The notes under the pieces were generated by a model, which did not search any database, was not told the DNA's origin, and was given only the letters and a program-made list of their open reading frames with translations. Positions 50,792 to 58,854 of a stretch of 64,000 nt of DNA are shown piece after piece (within the stretch, counting starts at the first letter, position 1; every line of letters starts with the position of its first letter). Both the position numbers and the translations under genes were made by a program. Source of the DNA: JAWWPG01 sp963820035 (GTDB lineage Bacteria > Actinomycetota > Actinomycetes > Propionibacteriales > Nocardioidaceae); the NCBI GenBank assembly GCA_963820035.1, contig CAWFYK010000009.1, positions 558,001-622,000 of the forward strand. The letters are read 5' to 3'.

Positions 50792-52426
50792 ATGGACAAG
50801 CCGTTTGCGATCACCCTCGACATCGGGTCGAGCCGGGCGAACAAGACGGGTTCCTGGCGAACCGAACGAGCCGTCTACATCGACCGGATGCCGCCCTGCA
50901 ACAACGCCTGCCCCGCCGGTGAGAACATCCAGGCGTGGCTCTACGAAGGCGAGGAGGGCGACGTCGGCTACGAGCGCGCGTGGCGCAAGATCATGGAGGA
51001 CAACCCGTTCCCGTCGATCATGGGCCGCGTCTGCTACCACCCGTGTGAGACCGCCTGCAACCGAGCGCAGCTCGACGAGGCCGTCGGCATCAACTCCGTC
51101 GAGCGGTTCCTCGGCGATGAGGCCATCCGCAAAGGTTGGCGGGTCGCCGTCGAGGCGGCACCGTCCGGCAAGCGCGTCCTCGTCGTGGGCGCCGGTCCCT
51201 CGGGCCTCTCCGCGGCGTACCACCTCGCCTTGCGTGGACACCAGGTCACCATCCGGGACGGCGCCTCGGCTGCCGGCGGGATGATGCGATACGGCATCCC
51301 GAAGTACCGCCTCCCGCGCGACGTGCTCGACGCCGAGGTGAAGCGCATCCTCGACCTCGGGGTGACGCTCGAGCTCGAGAGCCCGGTCACGGAAGTGGCC
51401 GCGGCGATGAAGGAGGGCTCTTTCGACGCCGTCTTCCTGGCCGTCGGCGCGCAGATCGGCAAACGTGCCTACATCCCGGCGGGCTCCGCCTCGCACGTCA
51501 TCGATGCGGTCTCGATGCTGCACGGGCTGGAGGAGGGCACCACACCTCTCCTCGGTCGTCGGGTGGCGGTCTACGGCGGCGGCAACACCGCGATGGACGC
51601 CGCGCGTACGGCGAAGCGGCTGGGGGCCGAGGAGGCGATCGTGGTCTACCGGCGTACGAAGGACAGGATGCCGGCCCACGAGACCGAGATCCGTGAGGCC
51701 GAGGAGGAGGGTGTGCTGTTCACCTGGCTGACCACGATCACCCAGGTGGACAAGGGCACGCTCACGATCGAGCGGATGGAGCTTGACGAGACCGGCTTCC
51801 CGCAGCCGACCGGTGTCTACGACGAGCTCGAAGCTGATGCGCTCGTGCTCGCCCTCGGCCAGGACACGGACCTGTCGCTGCTCGACGGAGTGAAGGGGCT
51901 TGAGATCGAGAACGGCGTGGTGGTCGTCGACCAGACGATGATGACCGGGCATCCCGGCATCTTCGCCGGCGGCGACATGGTCCCCGATGCGCGTTCGGTG
52001 ACCATCGGCGTCGGCCACGGCAAGAAGGCCGCCCGCAACATCGACGGCTGGCTCTCGGGCGCCGTACCCGAGCCGCAGCCGAAGCCCGACCTGGCCGACT
52101 TCCTCACGCTCAACACGTGGTACTACGCGGACGCGCCTCGCGTGCATCGGCCGCTCCTCGAACAGGCCCGGCGGGGCTCCACGTTCGACGAGGTCGTGCA
52201 CGGTCTCGACGAGACGAACGCGCTCTATGAGGCGCGTCGCTGTATGTCCTGCGGCAACTGCCTGTCATGCGACAACTGCTTCGGCGTCTGCCCGGACAAC
52301 GCGGTCATCAAGCTCGACAAGCCGGGAGAGGAGTACCTGATCGACCTCGACTACTGCAAGGGCTGTGGCCTCTGTGTCTCCGAGTGCCCGTCGGGAGCGA
52401 TCCAGATGGTGCCCGAGGAGATCTAG
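50792..52426 (+). CDS. GltD-like FAD/NAD(P) oxidoreductase with two ferredoxin clusters
   Basis: 544 residues, starting one base after the porB stop. N-terminal cluster domain with CNNACPAGENIQAWL and CYHPCETACNR, then FAD site VLVVGAGPSGLSAAYHLALR, NAD(P) site VAVYGGGNTAMDAARTAKRL, second FAD contact GIFAGGDMVPD, and a C-terminal bacterial ferredoxin domain CLSCDNCFGVCP and CKGCGLCVSECP. It can replace the delta (ferredoxin) subunit and connect the pyruvate enzyme to NAD(P)H. That electron path is inferred from domains and operon position. Confidence 0.9.
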   Translation: MDKPFAITLDIGSSRANKTGSWRTERAVYIDRMPPCNNACPAGENIQAWLYEGEEGDVGYERAWRKIMEDNPFPSIMGRVCYHPCETACNRAQLDEAVGINSVERFLGDEAIRKGWRVAVEAAPSGKRVLVVGAGPSGLSAAYHLALRGHQVTIRDGASAAGGMMRYGIPKYRLPRDVLDAEVKRILDLGVTLELESPVTEVAAAMKEGSFDAVFLAVGAQIGKRAYIPAGSASHVIDAVSMLHGLEEGTTPLLGRRVAVYGGGNTAMDAARTAKRLGAEEAIVVYRRTKDRMPAHETEIREAEEEGVLFTWLTTITQVDKGTLTIERMELDETGFPQPTGVYDELEADALVLALGQDTDLSLLDGVKGLEIENGVVVVDQTMMTGHPGIFAGGDMVPDARSVTIGVGHGKKAARNIDGWLSGAVPEPQPKPDLADFLTLNTWYYADAPRVHRPLLEQARRGSTFDEVVHGLDETNALYEARRCMSCGNCLSCDNCFGVCPDNAVIKLDKPGEEYLIDLDYCKGCGLCVSECPSGAIQMVPEEI

Positions 52427-52534
52427 GCAGCCGAGGGCGATCCAGCCGGCGAGAGATCCGGCTTTTCGGGACGCCGGGGCGGGACGGTGCGACGATGTCG
52501 TGATGGTCGAGGTCGCTGTCGTCAGGTACCAGTC

Positions 52535-53047
52535 GTGACCGGTGTACGCAGAGGCAGGTTCATGGCCGACCTGAGCGGGGCCGGCGACGAGATCGTCGTC
52601 TTCCTCATCGGGATGCGGGTGAACAAACCGTGGAAGGTCCGCGGCTGGTGGCCGGTGTTCACGGCCATGCCGAGGATGCTGCGCTACCTGGAAAGCCATC
52701 CCGAGAAGGGCCTGCTGGGTTTTCGGCAAGCCGTCCTGCCGGCTCCCGTGATCATCCAGTACTGGCGCTCGTTCGCGGACCTGGAGCGTTTCGCACGTGA
52801 TCGTGACGACCCGCATCTGGAGCCGTGGCGTCAGTTCAACCGCCGAGTCGGGGCGTCGGGAGACGTCGGAATCTGGCACGAGACCTATCGGGTCAAGCCT
52901 TCCGACATCGAGACGATCTACGGGAACATGCCGCCGACCGGGCTCGCGGCCGCGATCGGGAGCAAGCCGATTCGGCAGGGCAGCGACTCAGCGGCCGCCA
53001 GGATCGGAGCCCGGGAAACCGACGAGCCGGAGCTCGAGCCCTACTGA
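52535..53047 (+). CDS. DUF4188 (monooxygenase-like) protein
   Basis: 170 residues from GTG 52535, preferred over ATG 52562 because family members begin with a GR(Y/F)xADL segment (here RRGRFMADLSG). Core: VVFLIGMRVNKPWKVRGWWP, AVLPAPVIIQYWRSFADLER and VGIWHETYRVKPSDIETIYG with a conserved His-Glu pair. The alpha/beta-barrel dimer family has been annotated as monooxygenase; heme or substrate binding is unproven. TTCGGGAC, a DosR half-site, lies about 60 bp upstream. Confidence 0.85.
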   Translation: MTGVRRGRFMADLSGAGDEIVVFLIGMRVNKPWKVRGWWPVFTAMPRMLRYLESHPEKGLLGFRQAVLPAPVIIQYWRSFADLERFARDRDDPHLEPWRQFNRRVGASGDVGIWHETYRVKPSDIETIYGNMPPTGLAAAIGSKPIRQGSDSAAARIGARETDEPELEPY

Positions 53048-53087
53048 CCTGGATCCGCCTTCCGCTGGTCTGGTGCGGCGCGCGCTG

Positions 53088-53510
53088 TCAGGTCGGGTGG
53101 ACGCGACGACCCGTGATCTCGATCGGGTCGATCTGGATGAAGAGGGACTTGATGCCACGGGCCCACGGCTCTGGGTGGTCGTTGCGGTGGGGCAGCCCGT
53201 CGGGGTCGGTGACGTGGGCGGCGTGTCCGAGGATCAGCACGCTCCACCCACACTCGAGGTATTCGTCGATCTCGTCGACCTCGAAGGCTGCCGTGGCGTC
53301 GTTGAGCTCGCCGGCCATCACGCTGTAGGCGGACGTACGGAACAGCACGCTGTTGTTGTGCAGCTTGTAGTTGACGGGGAAGATAGCCGGACCCTTCGGG
53401 CTACAGAGCCCGACCCTGCCGACGTGCTTCGCGGCAAGCAGCTCCATGCACTCACCGGAGCTGAGCTCTTCGAAGTGGCCTCTGGCGTTCTCGTGCTGAG
53501 GGGTGCTCAT
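53088..53510 (-). CDS. pyridoxamine 5'-phosphate oxidase-like flavin-binding protein
   Basis: 140 residues. The split-barrel fold is indicated by CMELLAAKHVGRVGLCSPKG, AIFPVNYKLHNNSVLFRTSA and WSVLILGHAAHVTDPDGL. This subgroup (nitroreductase/F420 or FMN split barrel) occurs in mycobacterial DosR regulons. It overlaps the universal stress gene before it (ATGA), so both share a promoter that carries DosR-like boxes. Cofactor identity, FMN or F420, cannot be settled from sequence. Confidence 0.88.
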   Translation of the reverse strand: MSTPQHENARGHFEELSSGECMELLAAKHVGRVGLCSPKGPAIFPVNYKLHNNSVLFRTSAYSVMAGELNDATAAFEVDEIDEYLECGWSVLILGHAAHVTDPDGLPHRNDHPEPWARGIKSLFIQIDPIEITGRRVHPT

Positions 53511-53995
53511 GATGGTTCCTCCCTGTTCCCTGGATCGCTACCTGGTCGCGCCGCGCCGACGAGCTCCCCTGAGGGCACCCTCTTGTTCTCCGGAGGAATG
53601 ATGACCACGGGGCACTCGGCGAGCCGGGCGCACGCATCCGCGACGGACCCCAAGGCGGTGTGGATCATCCCGGTGACACCGTGACTGCCCAGCACGAGCA
53701 TCTGGCTGTGGGCCGAGTCGCGGACCAGGACGTCGGCCGGGTCGCCGCTCACCACGTGCCACGAGACGGTCGCGGACGACTGGACGTTCCCGACGACGAT
53801 GTCGTCCATCGTCGCGTGCAGCACCTTCTCCGCGTGGGCACGTGCTGCGTCGGCAGACCGGTGGTCGCGAATCTGGTACGCCGTCACGAGCTCGACACCG
53901 CAACCGCGCAGCTCCGCCTCCTCGAGCGCCCACTCGAAGGCCCGGCGACTGCCGGGTGACCCATCGGCAGCGACTCGGATGATGGCCTGGCCCAT
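53507..53995 (-). CDS. universal stress protein (UspA family)
   Basis: 162 residues from ATG 53995, with GGAGGA upstream. N-terminal IIRVAADGSPGSRRAFEWAL and the ATP-binding loop MLVLGSHGVTGMIHTALGSV followed by CPVVIIPP show a single Usp domain with the G-2x-G-9x-G pattern. The C-terminal tail is rich in Gly and Pro. First gene of an operon with the flavin-binding protein; DosR-like boxes lie about 90 bp upstream. Confidence 0.92.
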   Translation of the reverse strand: MGQAIIRVAADGSPGSRRAFEWALEEAELRGCGVELVTAYQIRDHRSADAARAHAEKVLHATMDDIVVGNVQSSATVSWHVVSGDPADVLVRDSAHSQMLVLGSHGVTGMIHTALGSVADACARLAECPVVIIPPENKRVPSGELVGAARPGSDPGNREEPS

Positions 53996-54080
53996 GACGT
54001 CCTCCTCGAACCGATGCGTCACGAGATCGTGACTTACGTATGTCTGGTTTGAGCATGACACGCGGGCCGCCTCCTGATGA

Positions 54081-54116
54081 GGGAGCAAGGCCCCTATCGG
54101 ACGGGCCTTTGGTCAC
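54081..54116. promoter_or_regulatory. candidate DosR box pair upstream of the Usp operon
   Basis: GGGCCTTTGGTCAC (54103-54116) matches 9 of 10 fixed positions of GGG(A/C)C-N4-G(G/T)CCC, and GGGAGCAAGGCCCC (54081-54094) matches 8 of 10. The two are offset by exactly 22 bp, as at the ppk2 and adhE promoters. They lie 86-121 bp from the Usp start and directly before repeat array D. Confidence 0.6.
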
Positions 54117-54130
54117 CGTCCGACGCTCCC

Positions 54131-54284
54131 GTCGAGCCGTCATGTTCTTCCGGCCAAGCCGTCATGTTGTTCCGGTCGAGCCGTCATGTTGTTCCGGTCG
54201 AGCCGTCAGGTTCTTCCGGTCGAGCCGTCAGGTTCTTCCGGTCGAGCCGTCAGGTTCTTACGGCCCAGCCGTCAACTTGTTCCT
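54131..54284 (+). repeat. 22-bp tandem repeat array D, left arm (7 units)
   Basis: Seven contiguous 22-bp units with core GAGCCGTCA-(T/G)-GTTCTTCC. The first three read CATGTT, units 4-6 read CAGGTT, and the seventh is decayed (CAACTTGTTCCT). Total 154 bp, exactly 7 x 22. Orientation equals arrays A and C. Confidence 0.96.
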
Positions 54285-54340
54285 GGCCGACGGTATGGCG
54301 CTTACTCGCGAGGCGTCGTACGGGCAACTTCTTGACGTTG

Positions 54341-54494
54341 GGCGGGAAGGAGGTGACGGTTCGGCGGTAAGAAGGTGACGGTTCGGCGGGAAGAAGGTGA
54401 CGGTTCGGCGGGAAGAAGGTGACGGTTCGGCGGGAAGAAGGTGACGGTTCGGCGGGAAGAAGGTGACGGTTCGGCGGGAAGAACATGACGGTTC
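54341..54494 (-). repeat. 22-bp tandem repeat array D, right arm (7 units, inverted)
   Basis: Seven contiguous units GGCGGGAAGAAGGTGACGG-TTC on the plus strand, the inverse of the left arm. The first has AAGGAGG, the second GGTAAG, and the last ACATGACGG. Total 154 bp, the same as the left arm, with a 56-bp spacer between (54285-54340). It ends about 57 bp before the DosS start. Confidence 0.96.
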
Positions 54495-54551
54495 GGTGGC
54501 CCATTCCTGGGGTAGCATCGCGAGTGAAACCTACCTCGTGGGGAGGCCAGG

Positions 54552-56312
54552 GTGGACAACGCTGAGGCGTCCGCACCTTCGGCGGCCCTTTCCACGCTGT
54601 CACGGGCCCGGTTGGACGAGCTGTTGAGCGAGTTGCTCCAGCGGGTCGGTGGCGTGATGGATACGCAGGACCGACTGCGCGGGTTGCTCGACGCGGTCGT
54701 GACCATCGCCGCGGACCTGTCACTCGACCGGGTGCTGCTCCAGATTGTCGAGGCGGCCAGCCGGCTCGCCGATGCGGAGTACGCCGCGCTCGGCGTCTTG
54801 GGCTCCGGGCCGGAACGACGCCTCCGTGAGTTCGTGACGTTCGGGCTCACGAACGAGCAGCGGGCCGCGATCGGCGACCTGCCGCGCGGCCACGGTCTGC
54901 TCGGGCACATCATCGACCATCCTGAGCCGCTGCGGCTCTCCGACCTGCACAAACACGAGTCGTCGTTCGGCTTCCCGCCGAACCACCCTCCGATGCGCTC
55001 CTTCCTCGGAGTGCCCGTGCGGATCCGTGACAAGGTCTTCGGCAACCTCTACCTCACGGAGAAGCGCGGCGGTGGTCAGTTCACCGTCGAGGACGAGGAG
55101 ATCGTCAACGCCTTGGCGGCAGCCGCGGGAGTGGTGATCGAGAACGCGCGGCTCTATGAGGAGGGCGCCAGACGCGAGGCGTGGCTGTCAGCGGCGGCGG
55201 AGATCACCGCTGCGCTGCTCGGCCCGGTGCGACGCGAGGAGGCGCTGGAGCTCGTCGCCGAGCGCGCTCGCGCCGTCTCGTCAGCGGATCTTGCCGTGGT
55301 GCTGCTCCAGGCCAGCGACGACCGGCTGGTGATCCAGGTCGTCTCCGGCTCACCTGGCGACGATGCCGCCGTCGGCGCAATGATCGCCAAGCAGGGGACG
55401 CTGTCGGGCGCCGCGGTCGAGAAGGGCAGCATGCTTCTCGTCGAGGACGCCTCGACAGAGCCCGAGGCGTCGTACGGCGGGTTCGTGCCGCCCTCGAGCT
55501 GGCCGCAGCCCGGCCCGGTGATGCTGCTGCCGCTTCGAACACCTGATGGAGTGGTCGGACTGCTCAACCTGCTCTGGTCCAAGGAGAACGCCCAGGCATT
55601 CCACGACATCGACGTCCAGCTGCCAGCGGCCTTCGCCGAGCAGGCGGCGCTGTCGTTCCAGGTGGCTCGCGCCCAGGAGGACCAGGCTCTGCTCGCGGTC
55701 TTCGAGGATCGGGACCGGATCGGTCGAGACCTTCACGACCTCGTCATCCAGCGCCTGTTCGCGATCGGGCTGTCCCTCGAGAACACCGTGCGGCTGGTGA
55801 GCCGACCTGAGGCGGCGGCCCGGATCAACTCCGCTGTCGACGATCTCGACGCCACGATCAAGGACATCCGGGGGTCGATCTTCGCGTTGAGCATCGCGGA
55901 GGAGGCGACCGGCATCAAGAACAAGCTGTTGCGCGCCCTGCTCGACGCCGTTCCCGCTCTCGGTTTCGAGCCTCGCCTTCGAACGTCGGGTCCCGTCGAC
56001 TCGCGGATCCCCTTCGCAGCCCGTTCACACGTTCTCGCCGTCGTCACCGAGGCCGTCTCGAACGCGGCTCGCCACGCCCGGCCCAGCTCTCTCGTCGTCG
56101 ATCTCGCGGTGCAAGGCGAGGAGCTGACGTTGGTCATCACCGACGACGGCGGCGGCTTCGACGTCGGACTGTGTGACCGTGATAGCGGGCTGCGCAACAT
56201 GCGCCAGCGGGCCCATTCGCTGGCTGGCAGCTGTGAGGTCGAGTCCGTCCTGGGCTCTGGTACGACGGTGACCTGGCGAGTGCCGTTGCCGCCAATGCCT
56301 CAGCCCTCCTGA
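54552..56312 (+). CDS. dosS: DosS/DosT-like GAF sensor histidine kinase
   Basis: 586 residues, GTG start with GGGAGG upstream. GAF-A (about residues 55-200) includes LRLSDLHKHESSFGFPPNHP, where His145 falls at the position of the heme-ligand His of mycobacterial DosS/DosT, and FLGVPVRIRDKVFGNLYLTE. GAF-B follows, then the phosphoacceptor helix DRIGRDLHDLVIQRLFAIGL and an HATPase with EAVSNAARHARP, DDGGGFD and SGLRNMRQRA. It should sense O2, NO, CO or redox and phosphorylate the downstream DosR. Confidence 0.93.
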   Translation: MDNAEASAPSAALSTLSRARLDELLSELLQRVGGVMDTQDRLRGLLDAVVTIAADLSLDRVLLQIVEAASRLADAEYAALGVLGSGPERRLREFVTFGLTNEQRAAIGDLPRGHGLLGHIIDHPEPLRLSDLHKHESSFGFPPNHPPMRSFLGVPVRIRDKVFGNLYLTEKRGGGQFTVEDEEIVNALAAAAGVVIENARLYEEGARREAWLSAAAEITAALLGPVRREEALELVAERARAVSSADLAVVLLQASDDRLVIQVVSGSPGDDAAVGAMIAKQGTLSGAAVEKGSMLLVEDASTEPEASYGGFVPPSSWPQPGPVMLLPLRTPDGVVGLLNLLWSKENAQAFHDIDVQLPAAFAEQAALSFQVARAQEDQALLAVFEDRDRIGRDLHDLVIQRLFAIGLSLENTVRLVSRPEAAARINSAVDDLDATIKDIRGSIFALSIAEEATGIKNKLLRALLDAVPALGFEPRLRTSGPVDSRIPFAARSHVLAVVTEAVSNAARHARPSSLVVDLAVQGEELTLVITDDGGGFDVGLCDRDSGLRNMRQRAHSLAGSCEVESVLGSGTTVTWRVPLPPMPQPS

Positions 56313-56398
56313 CGCGGGAGATTGTCAGGACCAATGCCGGGACCCCAAGGGACCTTGCACCCATCTCTGAGACGTTCGCGCTCCCTAACGTGGGAGAC

Positions 56399-57094
56399 AT
56401 GAGAGATACGGACGCAGGGGACCCCGGGCGGCTTCGCGTGTTCCTGTTGGACGATCACGAGGTCGTCCGCCGGGGTCTACGCGAGATGCTCGAGAGTGAG
56501 GGCGACATCGACGTCGTCGGCGAGTCCGGAGATGCCGCGGATGCCCCAGACCTGATCAGCGCACTGAGACCTGATGTCGCGGTCCTGGACGGCCGACTCC
56601 CCGACGGTTCCGGGATCGACGTATGCCGCGAGGTTCGGTCTCGTAATCCCGAGATCGGCGTGCTGATCTTGACGTCGTACGACGACGACGAGGCCTTGCT
56701 GGCCGCGATCATGGCGGGAGCGAGCGGCTACGCGCTCAAGCAGATCAAGGGCCACGACATCGTGCTCAGCCTGCGCAAGATCGCCTCCGGACAGTCGATG
56801 CTCGACCCGCGAGTCACGCGTCAGGTGCTGGAGCGGCTGCACCGAGCACCTCACGTGGACACGGCACTCGACCCGCTGACAACGCAGGAGCGTCGGGTGC
56901 TGGACCTCATCGGCGACGGCCTGACGAACCGACAGATCGCTGACGCGATGGGACTGGCGGAGAAGACCGTCAAGACCTATGTGTCGAGTGTGCTTGCCAA
57001 GCTCGGCTTCGAACGGCGTACCCAAGCCGCCGTCTTCGCCTCACACCATCGCCAGACGGGAGACGCGACCCTGAGCCCTAGCACCGTCCCCTGA
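56399..57094 (+). CDS. dosR: DosR-like NarL-family response regulator
   Basis: 231 residues from ATG 56399 (GTG 56390 possible). Receiver: RVFLLDDHEVVRRGLREMLE, phospho-acceptor Asp64 in AVLDGRLPDGSGIDVC, and ILTSYDDDEALLAAIMAGAS, GYALKQIKG. HTH: GLTNRQIADAMGLAEKTVKT and SSVLAKLGFERRTQAAVFA, nearly the same as mycobacterial DosR. It should switch on the hypoxic genes of this region when phosphorylated. GGGACCTTGCACCC, an 8/10 box, lies 37 bp upstream of its start. Confidence 0.94.
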   Translation: MRDTDAGDPGRLRVFLLDDHEVVRRGLREMLESEGDIDVVGESGDAADAPDLISALRPDVAVLDGRLPDGSGIDVCREVRSRNPEIGVLILTSYDDDEALLAAIMAGASGYALKQIKGHDIVLSLRKIASGQSMLDPRVTRQVLERLHRAPHVDTALDPLTTQERRVLDLIGDGLTNRQIADAMGLAEKTVKTYVSSVLAKLGFERRTQAAVFASHHRQTGDATLSPSTVP

Positions 57095-57106
57095 GACCAG
57101 GGCCGC

Positions 57107-57120
57107 GGGCCATCAGGTCC
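57107..57120. promoter_or_regulatory. candidate single DosR box upstream of the tandem Usp gene
   Basis: GGGCCATCAGGTCC matches 9 of 10 fixed positions of the DosR pattern and lies 22 bp before the start codon of the tandem Usp gene, just after dosR. No partner box is found at 22 bp, so this call is weaker than the paired sites. Confidence 0.4.
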
Positions 57121-57142
57121 GTCGGCTCGGAGAGGCACGCGC

Positions 57143-58090
57143 ATGGCGATCGGTGACTCGGCCCCCTTCATCGTGGTCGGCGTCGACGGCTCCGAGGAGG
57201 CTTTGGTCGCCGTCGAGTTCGCGGCGGCGGAGGCAACAGCGCGTCGCCTCGCTCTGCGTGTCGTGTACGCCGGCCACGGGCTCACGGCCGGCGGGCTCCC
57301 GTCCACGCAGTCTGCTGAGCGCCTGCGGGAGCGAGACGAGCTGGTGCTCACCGCGGCCGAGCTCAGGATCCGTCCCATCGGCCCCGAGCTGGCCGTCGAC
57401 CTCGTGGCCGCACCCGGTACGCCCGACGGAGCCCTCGTCGACAGCTCGGCAGGCGCGTCGCTGCTCGTCGTCGGCCGTCGCTCCGAGCATGGTGTCGGGC
57501 GCCGGCTGAACGGCTCCACGACCAGCGTCGTTGCAGCCAAGGCGGCCTGCCCTCTGGTCTCTGTTCCCCCAAGCTGGTGTCTGGCCGACCGGGCTCAGCA
57601 CGTCGTGGTGGGCGTCGACGGTTCGCGGCTCGGCCAAGACGCCTTGGCCTTCGCGTTCGAGATGGCGCACCAGCGCGGGTCGACGCTCATGGCCGTGCAG
57701 TGCTGGGAGGTGCCCCGTCGCTGGTACACCGAAGCGGTCGACCTCGGGCATGGGCCCGGAGACTGGTTGGAGCGGGCCGAGCTGGGCCTCGCCGAGGACC
57801 TGGCCGGCTGGGGAGAACAGTTCCCCGACGTCTCCGTCGTACGCGTCGTCGAACGGGCAGCGACACCGGCCGATGCGCTGGCTCGCCGGGCTGTGGATGC
57901 GGCCTTGCTGGTCGTCGGATCACGCGGTCGCGGTGGTGCCCCCGGAGTTCCGCTCGGGTGGACGGCACGGAACGTCTTGGCCAACGCGTCGTGCCCGGTC
58001 GTCATCGTCCATCATGGCGACACCGGCCATGAGGCGTTGGGAGGCCACGAGCGGGCCGTCAGTCGCTCTGCCGCTCGGCCCGCATCTTGA
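57143..58090 (+). CDS. tandem-domain universal stress protein
   Basis: 315 residues. Two Usp domains: the first with FIVVGVDGSEEALVAVEFAA and LLVVGRRSEHGVGRRLNGST, the second with VVVGVDGSRLGQDALAFAFE and LLVVGSRGRGGAPGVPLGWT followed by CPVVIVHHGD. Both keep the ATP-binding G-2x-G-9x-G motif. This is the same plan as mycobacterial Rv2623, a DosR-controlled growth regulator. It lies 48 bp after dosR. Confidence 0.93.
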   Translation: MAIGDSAPFIVVGVDGSEEALVAVEFAAAEATARRLALRVVYAGHGLTAGGLPSTQSAERLRERDELVLTAAELRIRPIGPELAVDLVAAPGTPDGALVDSSAGASLLVVGRRSEHGVGRRLNGSTTSVVAAKAACPLVSVPPSWCLADRAQHVVVGVDGSRLGQDALAFAFEMAHQRGSTLMAVQCWEVPRRWYTEAVDLGHGPGDWLERAELGLAEDLAGWGEQFPDVSVVRVVERAATPADALARRAVDAALLVVGSRGRGGAPGVPLGWTARNVLANASCPVVIVHHGDTGHEALGGHERAVSRSAARPAS

Positions 58091-58345
58091 TACCCAGCAT
58101 CATCGTGCGCATCATGACGTAGTCACCGAGCTCCATCAAGATCATGGTGAGCATCCCGGCCGGGCTGGCCGTCGCCCGGGGAACTCAGCACCCCGGGTCG
58201 AGACGGTCGGCGCTGGGCCTCGCGAGGTTGTCGTCGTAGCTGTCGTAGCTGTCGTAGCCTCCGCGGCCGACGCCGACCTGGGTCAGCCACGGCCAGACCG
58301 CAGCCGGGGGGCGGTGTGGGCCGTCGCGGGCCGCATCACATCAGG
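58091..58345. other. gap with a small ORF fragment and a 9-bp repeat
   Basis: A minus-strand ORF (58154-58059, 31 residues: MLTMILMELGDYVMMRTMML then GIKMRAERQSD) overlaps the end of the Usp gene and may be the 3' end of a lost gene. Further on GTCGTAGCT is repeated three times (about 58230-58260). No other gene is seen. Confidence 0.35.
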
Positions 58346-58795
58346 TCACGACCTGACGCGGGCCGTGGACACGAAGTCGGCTTGCCGGTCCTGGTCCACT
58401 CGCACGACCGGGCAGGCACAGCGACGGGCGAGCCGGTCGTGAACCTCCGCGAGCGTCGGGCTCTGAGGCTCGCCGACCACCAGCAACAGCGAGTCGCTGG
58501 ATGCCTTGACGAGGATGTCCTCGAGAGCTCCGACGGCAGCGACGACGGCGACGGGCCCGTGGGTGTGGTTGCTCAGAGTATCGGTCACCCACTCCTGGGA
58601 GCGGTCATGGCACTCCAGGCGCTCAGCTTCAAGGTCCTTCGCGAGCGCCAGGTCCGCTCGTTGCTCGACGTCGACGACCCGCAGGACGGTAATGCGCGCC
58701 TGGAGGCGTTCTGCCTCCTCCACGGCCCACAGCAGTGCCGCGCGTCCGGCGGGAGAGTGGTCCAGCCCGACCACGATCTTGCGTTCGAGTCCCAT
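58346..58795 (-). CDS. universal stress protein (UspA family)
   Basis: 149 residues from ATG 58795. KIVVGLDHSPAGRAALLWAV at the N-terminus and SLLLVVGEPQSPTLAEVHDR near the C-terminus outline a Usp domain, but the ATP-binding G-2x-G-9x-G is partly lost (VGEPQSPTLAEV), so nucleotide binding is doubtful. CACPVVRVDQDR closes the fold. It shares a divergent promoter with ppk2 that carries two DosR-like boxes. Confidence 0.86.
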   Translation of the reverse strand: MGLERKIVVGLDHSPAGRAALLWAVEEAERLQARITVLRVVDVEQRADLALAKDLEAERLECHDRSQEWVTDTLSNHTHGPVAVVAAVGALEDILVKASSDSLLLVVGEPQSPTLAEVHDRLARRCACPVVRVDQDRQADFVSTARVRS

Positions 58796-58854
58796 GGCAC
58801 GATCCTTCCTCGGGTTCTGAGGAACATCCTCGACGCCTTCCGGGCCACGGGCTA

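Noticed and set aside
18978..54494. Repeat arrays as CRISPR arrays
   Set aside because: The 22-bp units are contiguous with no unique spacers, are partly degenerate, and no cas gene is in the window.
54077..54723. Long ORFs running through the repeat arrays on both strands (VEPSGSSGRAV- and PSPSSRRTV-type translations)
   Set aside because: The unit lacks stop codons and its 22-bp period cycles all three frames, so open frames arise automatically; there is no start signal or homology.
58230..58260. 9-bp GTCGTAGCT repeat as an operator array
   Set aside because: Only three short copies in a decayed gap between convergent genes; slippage is enough to explain it.
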